A stretch of 64,000 bases of DNA from positions 186,001-250,000 of the forward strand of contig CALJLN010000046.1 of NCBI GenBank assembly GCA_937982565.1, read 5' to 3'. Position numbers and translations under genes: made by a program. Below are positions 59,183 through 64,000 of the stretch, piece after piece (positions within the stretch are counted from its first letter, which is position 1; every line of letters starts with the position of its first letter). The notes beneath the pieces are model-generated. The model was not told the DNA's origin. It saw only the letters and a list, made by a program, of their open reading frames with translations, and ran no database searches. The DNA is from UBA2421 sp002343075. Lineage in GTDB: Bacteria > Planctomycetota > Phycisphaerae > Tepidisphaerales > Tepidisphaeraceae.

Positions 59183-59968
59183 CTACCGGGCGGCGTTGGC
59201 TCTTGCGGGAAGCTTCACGGACACACCGCGCGCCAATCCCACCCGCTCGACGTGCCCGGTGACGCGATGGCCCGTCGCAGGGTCGGTGTAGATCAAGTGT
59301 GTGTGTGTCGCGGTCCCTGGGTGGGTCAGCCGGCCCACCGAGTCGGCGGCGTAGATGCCGACGAGCGTGCCGCTCACATTATTCACGTTCAGTTCGAACG
59401 GCTGTTCGCCTTCGGCGATTTCCTGCTTTTTCATCCGGGCATGGATCGGGCAGGCACCGTTGATGACGTGAAGCCGGACGTCTGTGAACGCACCATCGAC
59501 GACAAAGACGAACGGTTCGGCCGGCCCGATCCCTGCGCCGATTGCCATCGCGCCGATCGTTTCATCGAACCGTTCGTGTGACACCGCATCGGCCAGGGGA
59601 TGCTGGGTCCAGCTGTCGACCGACTGCCCGACGAGAAGGGTCGCCTTTGTGCCGGCCGTCGCCACCGGCTGCGGGGTTCCGTCCGGCGCTACGCGGGTGA
59701 CGACCGCCACGGAGTCGAGGACCGTGATTTCGCCCTTGAGCCCCTCCGCAGCGCCCACCCCGTAAAAGTGCGGCTTGCCGACGACATCAGCCACATCCAC
59801 GCGCGGCTGGAACTGGCGCTGGCCGATGGTCTCGTGCATTCCGCCGACCTGCACTAGCTGCGACGAAACTGATGGATCCCTCGCAGCGCAACCGCAAAAG
59901 AGCGCGGCTGTCGAGAGACAAAAGGTCATGAATCGCAACCGTGTTGCGCAATCGATGGGTCGAATCAT
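59183..59968 (-). CDS. Lipoprotein with acetolactate-decarboxylase-like domain
   Basis: The N-terminus MIRPIDCATRLRFMTFCLSTAALFCGCAA is a signal peptide with lipobox FCGC. The rest resembles alpha-acetolactate decarboxylase: GKPHFYGVGAAEGLKGEITVLDSVAVVTR corresponds to the G.....LDGE....DG region, and THTHLIYTDPATGHRVTGHVERV to the zinc site HxH...GH. Other parts (FVVDGAFTDVRLHVINGACP, NVSGTLVGIYAADSV) fit the same fold. Cytoplasmic enzymes of this family make acetoin; an exported lipoprotein version is unusual and may have another substrate. GAGG lies 5 bp before ATG 59968. The zinc ligands seem present, so activity is possible. Confidence 0.65.
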   Translation of the reverse strand: MIRPIDCATRLRFMTFCLSTAALFCGCAARDPSVSSQLVQVGGMHETIGQRQFQPRVDVADVVGKPHFYGVGAAEGLKGEITVLDSVAVVTRVAPDGTPQPVATAGTKATLLVGQSVDSWTQHPLADAVSHERFDETIGAMAIGAGIGPAEPFVFVVDGAFTDVRLHVINGACPIHARMKKQEIAEGEQPFELNVNNVSGTLVGIYAADSVGRLTHPGTATHTHLIYTDPATGHRVTGHVERVGLARGVSVKLPARANAAR

Positions 59969-60106
59969 AGATGCCTCGCGTTTCCTTTTGAGCATTTGAC
60001 ACAGTGTAACGCGGGTGAACCTCGAGGCACATGCCGCGCGAGGATGCCCAAGTTTCCTGAAGTCGGACTGCCGCACCGAGGAAATGCCTCGGGCAACGGA
60101 CTGAAG

Positions 60107-60253
60107 TTATCCCGCGGTCGATGCGCCGGCGTGAAGCAAGCGATCAAGCTCCGCAGGACTCATTCGCTTGATGAACTGCTCGAGCTTCCTGGCGTATTGC
60201 AGATCGTTCGGGTCGAGCCCACCGATCTTCTTCCGCCGGTAAAGACTCATCAT
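60107..60253 (-). CDS. Small ORF of unknown function
   Basis: A 48-residue frame, MMSLYRRKKIGGLDPNDLQYAR then a helix KLEQFIKRMSPAELDRLLHAG. The composition is protein-like and the helix is amphipathic, but no ribosome-binding site is seen and the region is decaying, so it could be a fragment. Confidence 0.3.
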   Translation of the reverse strand: MMSLYRRKKIGGLDPNDLQYARKLEQFIKRMSPAELDRLLHAGASTAG

Positions 60254-60467
60254 CCAGCCCACGTGCCGCTGAGATCATCTCGACGATTCTTCATGCAAGC
60301 TGCGAGCGTGATAACAGACTGACATTGATTGGCCAGCCCGGCACCGACTAACTTTCAGATTTCGAGGACCGTTGTGCCGCGCCGGTCCAGTTCAGAGAAC
60401 CCATGCAATCCCGCCGCTGACCGGTGAAGATCGGCGGCAGTCTTCTACCAAAGGAGATTGCACGGGT

Positions 60468-60773
60468 TTCGCCACGATTATCGCCCTCGACCTCGGCAAG
60501 TTCAAGACCGTCGCATGCGTGATGGACACCGCGACCCGCACGCACACGTTTGAAACGATTTTGATGTCCCCGGCAACGGTCCACGACCTGCTTACGCGGC
60601 AGCTGACCGATCCGCCGGCTGACACGCTTGTCGTGTCCGAGACCTGCGAGACGGCCGGCTGGGTGCATGACCTCTGCACCGCCCGGGCCGCGTCGATCAT
60701 CGTCGTCAACGCCAACGAGGAACGCTTTGCCCAAGGCGTACGCCGTGCGTGCGAGCCCGATGACCTCGACTAA
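60468..60773 (+). mobile_element. IS110 family transposase remnant
   Basis: ATIIALDLGKFKTVACVMDTATRTHTFETI and TLVVSETCETAGWVHDLCTARAASIIVVNAN match the N-terminal DEDD-type (RuvC-like) half of IS110-family transposases, with the first catalytic Asp in ALDLGK and the E in VSETCETAG. The frame stops at 60771-60773 right where the T-DRDDA-type segment should begin, and nothing downstream shows the C-terminal half. It has no ribosome-binding site. It is thus a broken copy of about 100 residues. Confidence 0.65.
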
Positions 60774-61060
60774 CCAAATGCACGCGAAGGATGCGCAAGC
60801 GACCGGGACGTTCGATGCAGCGAATGAGGCGTGGGCTCTTGCCTCGGTGAATGAGGCTCCCTGAGCGATGTCCAAGGGATGACCATCGAATAGTCGTCTG
60901 AAGCGCACCGGCCGCCAGGACAAAGCGACCCAAGTCAATCACGGAAGTTAAATACAGCGGGTGAAAGAGGTAAGACAAATGCGGTGCGCGCCAAGATCAC
61001 ACTTGACCCCAAGCGGGATTCATAGTCGGGGGGTTATCCATCGCCCGCTGTTCGGCCGCC

Positions 61061-61831
61061 TCAGAAGCTCAGCAAGATCGGCAGCCGATGCTCGCATGCT
61101 TTCGTTGCGAGATCCCGAAATAACTGAAGCCCGAATGCCGCAGTCTTAGCCAAGCCAGCTTTCGGGGGGTCAGGCTCGCGTTTCTTTCCCCGCAGCAGAC
61201 TGCCGAACAGACCTGCCTTCTTCGGGGAAGACGGCACGGTTTGCCGCGTCGACTTCAGTTGCTCGAGTTTCTCCGCCGTCTGCGCATGAAGCTCGTCCAG
61301 TTGTAGTTTGAGCGTGAACGCCGACCCGATGCACGTCTTGTCGTCTGATACGATCGTCGGCGCGTCGAACACGAACGGGAACTCGGTCGGAAGCCACAGT
61401 TGGGGTTCAAGGATCGTGCGAAAGCGAGACTTGTATTCGCGCACGGTAGATCGCACGTAGGCCGGATCATCAACCCATGACTCTGGCACTTCGCCGGGCA
61501 CCGGCAGGTCTGGATGCTCCGCGTGAGCAGCCCACACCAGCAAAGCTGAATAACCGTCCCATGCCGGGCGATCCGTGAAGTACGGCTGTTGGTCCCCTTC
61601 GTCCCATTGGGCCGGTCCGCATCCGTGCACCTCCAAACCTCCGCTGAGCGCGCGGCACCAGCCGGTAACGGCTTGCCGAATGTCAGTAGCAGGCGGAGGT
61701 GCCTCCGGTTTCCCGCCTGAATAAATCATCGTGTACTGTATTCCTTGTTCGCGGGCCATGCGCTGTGCGACGTTCTCCCAGTCACGCCGGTAAAAGCGGG
61801 TCCTCGTGCCGACGTAAACTTCAAACGCCAC
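61061..61831 (-). CDS. Protein of unknown function
   Basis: A 256-residue soluble protein. GTG 61831 is the start, with GAGGA 5 bp upstream; it begins VAFEVYVGTRTRFYRRDWENVAQRMAREQGIQYTMIYSGGK. A middle part is rich in Trp and Pro (WCRALSGGLEVHGCGPAQWDEGDQQPYF; WDGYSALLVWAAHAEHPDLPVPGEVPESW), and the C-terminal third is charged with a basic Lys/Arg linker (LLRGKKREPDPPKAG). I recognise no family; Trp-rich immunity-like proteins can look like this, but that is only an impression. It lies in an accessory-looking region next to the IS110 remnant. Confidence 0.6.
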   Translation of the reverse strand: MAFEVYVGTRTRFYRRDWENVAQRMAREQGIQYTMIYSGGKPEAPPPATDIRQAVTGWCRALSGGLEVHGCGPAQWDEGDQQPYFTDRPAWDGYSALLVWAAHAEHPDLPVPGEVPESWVDDPAYVRSTVREYKSRFRTILEPQLWLPTEFPFVFDAPTIVSDDKTCIGSAFTLKLQLDELHAQTAEKLEQLKSTRQTVPSSPKKAGLFGSLLRGKKREPDPPKAGLAKTAAFGLQLFRDLATKACEHRLPILLSF

Positions 61832-62387
61832 TGAGTTCCTCGCGATCGTCCGCCGACTGTCCCGGCGATGGATAACTAGTGAATAAACCGACCCGCGAAG
61901 CCAATGAGCGTTCGCCGGGCGCGGTAAGGTTCTCACACGTAAGTCAGGGCGTCAATTGCTATTCGGTTAGCGAGCTGCCCGCGGAGGCACGATAGGCCGG
62001 GGAGCAGGACGGGACAACGCCGCTCCGGCGGGGTTCATGCATCGATTAGACACCCAGAAACGCGGCCCGGGCCGGGCTATTGGGATTAACGCCGTCGAAC
62101 CCGCGCAAATCAACATGCCGGCGGAGCGCGTGCTGAACACCCGCCGGATTCTCAGCGTCAGGGGAGCGATCGGCATCGCTGGCAGCGGGCGGGCCGCGTT
62201 GCGCTGGACCAGCCACGCCGCGGCGGCGGGGAACACGCGGAAATGGCGATGATGGCCGCTTTTAGCTTGCGTTGCCGGATTGTGGCCATCTTTGCCGGCT
62301 CGTTCCCAGGGACGGGCGGTGGGGTCCTTTGCTCGCGGGGGCGGAACCTGCGATTGTGCCGCGGTGCAGCGGCCACGATCAACGTGG

Positions 62388-62406
62388 CACGGGCATCCAG
62401 CCCGTG
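62388..62406. repeat. Dispersed hairpin repeat CACGGGC-ATCCA-GCCCGTG, copy 2
   Basis: Same 7-bp stem as at 15307-15325, with one base different in the loop. Both copies are preceded by CGTGG. Confidence 0.6.
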
Positions 62407-62534
62407 TCTGCGGTGTGATGAACTGCAACCGATTGATCCCGGCACCGCCTGCAGTTCATCATGGGCGGGATGCGCATGTCGTGCCACCCGGGGCATTCAT
62501 CTGTAGTTTCCAGTAGTTATTGATTGATGGGTGC

Positions 62535-62562
62535 CACTACTTGGCTCTCGGGCCAAGTAGTG
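62535..62562. repeat. Perfect 11-bp hairpin CACTACTTGGC/GCCAAGTAGTG
   Basis: The arms lie at 62535-62545 and 62552-62562 around a 6-nt loop, preceded by GTGC. It belongs to the same kind of GTGGCAC-flanked hairpin as its neighbours. Confidence 0.6.
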
Positions 62563-62596
62563 CGGGCGACTGAAACCGCGGCGTGAAACCGAAGAG

Positions 62597-62624
62597 CACG
62601 ACATGGCCTTAGAGCCATATCGTG
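62597..62624. repeat. Near-perfect 11-bp hairpin CACGACATGGC/GCCATATCGTG
   Basis: Arms at 62597-62607 and 62614-62624, one mismatch, 6-nt loop, followed by GCACCCG. Confidence 0.55.
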
Positions 62625-62710
62625 GCACCCGGATAATCTTTTTCGTTAAAAAAGTGCTCGGCGCTGCGCTTTCCGTTCACCGCTGGCGCAGCGCGGGGGG
62701 TAGTAAGGAA

Positions 62711-62742
62711 AGGATGAGTGATGAATTATGAATGATGAATGG
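62711..62742. repeat. Oligomer repeat GATGAATTATGAATGATGAAT
   Basis: GATGAGTGATGAATTATGAATGATGAATGG contains five variants of the octamer ATGAATGA. It is low-complexity and non-coding (its reverse reads FIIHNSS-like peptides). Confidence 0.45.
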
Positions 62743-63279
62743 AGGAGGTCGCTGCGCGCTTTGCCTGGGTGCCCTGAAATGCCCGGAAATGCCCGATTTT
62801 TGAAAATAGCAGATTCTACTTAGTCTGAGAATTTTTTGCTCCGGCGAAAGGAGGCTTGCGGCGCGGGTTGTGGTCGTCGGGTCGTGCGGCGGCACTTGTG
62901 GCGGTGGCAATCGGCGTTGTCACTGTCCGGTTGCTTCCCAGGAACGCGGGAGGACAATCGCTTGAATGTCTAAGCCGCTTATCGTTTCGACCTGGTCGTT
63001 TGGCCAGCGTGCCCACCGCGCCGCGTGGCTTATCGGTGCGGTCAGGCAAGGCTGTTGCAACTTGCCAACGGCAACTTCGGTGGCTGCGCGGTGAATTGAG
63101 ATCTGCAAGAATCGGAACGAATGGGTGGTGCCGCCGGTCCGGTGAATGCGCCCCGCTCGGCCGCGCCCGCCGGGTCTGGCGTTGTTGATTATGGGACTGT
63201 CGCGAAAATGTGCTCGAGACTCCGGCGAGCGCGGATGCGGGTAAGGTGCTTTGGTTGTTACAGCAAGGAGCAGTGACTC

Positions 63280-63429
63280 ATGACCAAAACTGTTTACCGC
63301 ACCGTCAGCAGCAAACGATTCTCGTCGGCCCCGCGTCGTGGCCGCAGGTCGGTGAGTTCGTTTAACACGCTGATCGCGCGGCTGGATAACGCCAGTGCGC
63401 GGCTGAAGGCATCGCGGAAATCAAAGTAG
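63280..63429 (+). CDS. Small basic protein
   Basis: A 49-residue protein: MTKTVYRTVSSKRFSSAPRR then GRRSVSSFNTLIARLDNASA and a KASRKSK tail. AAGGAG at 63265-63270 is 9 bp before the ATG and a perfect bidirectional-looking terminator follows about 95 bp after the stop, so this is a proper small gene. It is strongly basic, with a likely helix in the middle (FNTLIARLDNASARL). It could bind nucleic acid; no family is recognised. Confidence 0.6.
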   Translation: MTKTVYRTVSSKRFSSAPRRGRRSVSSFNTLIARLDNASARLKASRKSK

Positions 63430-63525
63430 CCGCCGCCGGTCGCCTGTGTTTGGATTTACATCAGGATTAGCGCACCGAAGCATCAGCCGTCTGGCACAGG
63501 CGGTTTGGCACAGGCGACGTACTCG

Positions 63526-63558
63526 AAATGACCAGGACCGTAGTGGCCCTGGTCATTT
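63526..63558 (+). terminator. Strong intrinsic terminator
   Basis: AAATGACCAGG (63526-63536) and CCTGGTCATTT (63548-63558) form a perfect 11-bp stem; TCTCGTT follows the last T run. It lies after the small basic gene and, on the other strand, after tRNA-Leu, so it may serve both. Confidence 0.85.
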
Positions 63559-63687
63559 TCTCGTTGTCAGCGAGGGCGACCCCGACCATGGCGGCGTCTG
63601 GATGAGACAGTATGGTAAGGCGGCACGGCCAGTAAACGACGCAGCCCGGTGTTGCCACCGGGCTTGCGTGCAATTTTCTCCCAGGAT

Positions 63688-63769
63688 TGCGGCCGACTGG
63701 AGTCGAACCAGCACGAGTTGCCTCACTAGAACCTGAATCTAGCGCGTCTGCCAATTCCGCCACGGCCGC
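63688..63769 (-). tRNA. tRNA-Leu (anticodon CAG)
   Basis: Read on the minus strand the gene starts GCGGCCGTGGCGGAATTGGC. The 7-bp acceptor stem is GCGGCCG/CGGCCGC with an A discriminator and no encoded CCA. The D-arm, the anticodon stem CTAGA/TCTAG with loop TTCAGGT (anticodon CAG), a variable arm with GAG/CTC stem, and the TTCGACT T-loop are all present. The long variable arm marks it as a class II tRNA. It reads CUG leucine codons. At 82 nt it has the normal size for a class II tRNA with a short variable stem. Confidence 0.93.
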
Positions 63770-64000
63770 GGGGAATCGAGTCGCAGATCGTATCGCTTAG
63801 CCATCTTCCGTCAAGCCCGCGATCGCCGGGGTGCAGTTTCCGGGCATTCTGATTGACAGGCCGCCATTTCTACGCGACTCTATCAGTATTCGACGACCGC
63901 GACGTTGCGAAACTGTGCTGGTTTTTCGCGATAGAGTCTGTGACCGTTCGAGCTTCAGTTTCCTTGCGATGGCTACCGGCCCTTCTGGCCATTTGTTCAG
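63770..64000. other. Right-hand end, no gene seen
   Basis: The last 230 bp hold no supported coding sequence; they include the region upstream of tRNA-Leu. Confidence 0.4.

Larger units (their letters stand above)
61937..63279. other. Gene-poor, repeat-bearing stretch
   Basis: About 1.3 kb with no supported gene. It contains three hairpin elements (entries below), an AT-rich oligomer run and several short open frames without signals. It may be a place where mobile or foreign DNA has decayed. Confidence 0.5.

Noticed and set aside
58866..59291. Plus-strand frame of 141 codons
   Set aside because: No motif, no start signal, and it runs into the end of the well-supported lipoprotein gene on the other strand.
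62856..63188. Plus-strand frame of 110 codons with a hydrophobic start
   Set aside because: No clear ribosome-binding site and an Arg/Gly-rich composition typical of random GC-rich sequence after residue 25.
63467..63763. Minus-strand frame reading MAELADALDSG through the tRNA
   Set aside because: This peptide is the usual spurious translation of a tRNA-Leu gene.
1..64000. Prophage, rRNA operon or secondary-metabolite cluster
   Set aside because: No structural phage genes, no rRNA segments and no modular synthases are present.

Overview
The window reads as a chromosomal segment of a GC-rich Gram-negative bacterium, most probably a planctomycete of the Phycisphaerae type. The evidence is a combination of traits: a prepilin-type secreted protein ending in a DGHAES-like tail motif, PEP-CTERM proteins with dockerin-like repeats, a Ser/Thr kinase next to an ECF sigma factor with a long C-terminal extension, intergenic CACGGGC/GCCCGTG hairpin repeats, and outer-membrane machinery (BamA, Skp, DUF481). 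The assignment is an inference; no rRNA is present to confirm it.

Layout. 1-9 kb: a partial secreted protein, ispG, mscL, a DUF481 outer-membrane protein, argC, exoD and clpC. 9-15 kb: a PhyH dioxygenase, a TPR-trypsin protease, a redoxin-fold protein without its cysteines, then rpsL-rpsG ending in a strong terminator with no fusA behind it. 14.6-15.8 kb: a repeat-rich gene desert with two copies of a 20-bp-class palindrome, oligomer repeats and an alternating 21-bp tandem array. 15.8-25.5 kb: a glycoside-hydrolase-like protein with a convergent CE7 esterase, GNAT, mgtE, a GT2/BshC-like pair, a TPR lipoprotein and an RluA-type synthase. 25.6-33.5 kb: argB-argF, several conserved unknowns, an SDR, recX, ffh and an RRM RNA-binding protein. 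33.8-36.3 kb: a sugar-epimerase-like gene, then a strong candidate c-di-AMP (ydaO-class) riboswitch leading into a 77-aa orphan gene with its own terminator, then a Uma2 protein. 36.7-47.2 kb: a signalling block with a giant Ser/Thr kinase, membrane protein and ECF sigma operon, a 1054-aa hybrid histidine kinase with a degenerate GGDEF-like end, and a TPR glycosyltransferase. 47.4-55.2 kb: a small membrane protein, bamA, skp, an NtrC-type regulator, ald, a TPR protein and a metallophosphoesterase. 55.3-64 kb: a prepilin-like gene under a promoter overlapped by an inverted repeat, two paralogous PEP-CTERM genes, a frameshifted thioredoxin-like gene, VOC and acetolactate-decarboxylase-like genes, an IS110-like remnant, a gene-poor hairpin-rich stretch, a 49-aa basic protein gene with strong signals, and tRNA-Leu(CAG).

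Working together: argC, argB and argF serve arginine synthesis but are split over two loci. BamA and Skp form an outer-membrane biogenesis pair. The kinase, membrane protein and sigma factor overlap or nearly touch and probably form one signalling unit. The best candidate for something undescribed is the riboswitch-controlled orphan gene at 34.87-35.63 kb. All coordinates and motifs were read by eye; family names come from recognised motifs and not from database searches.
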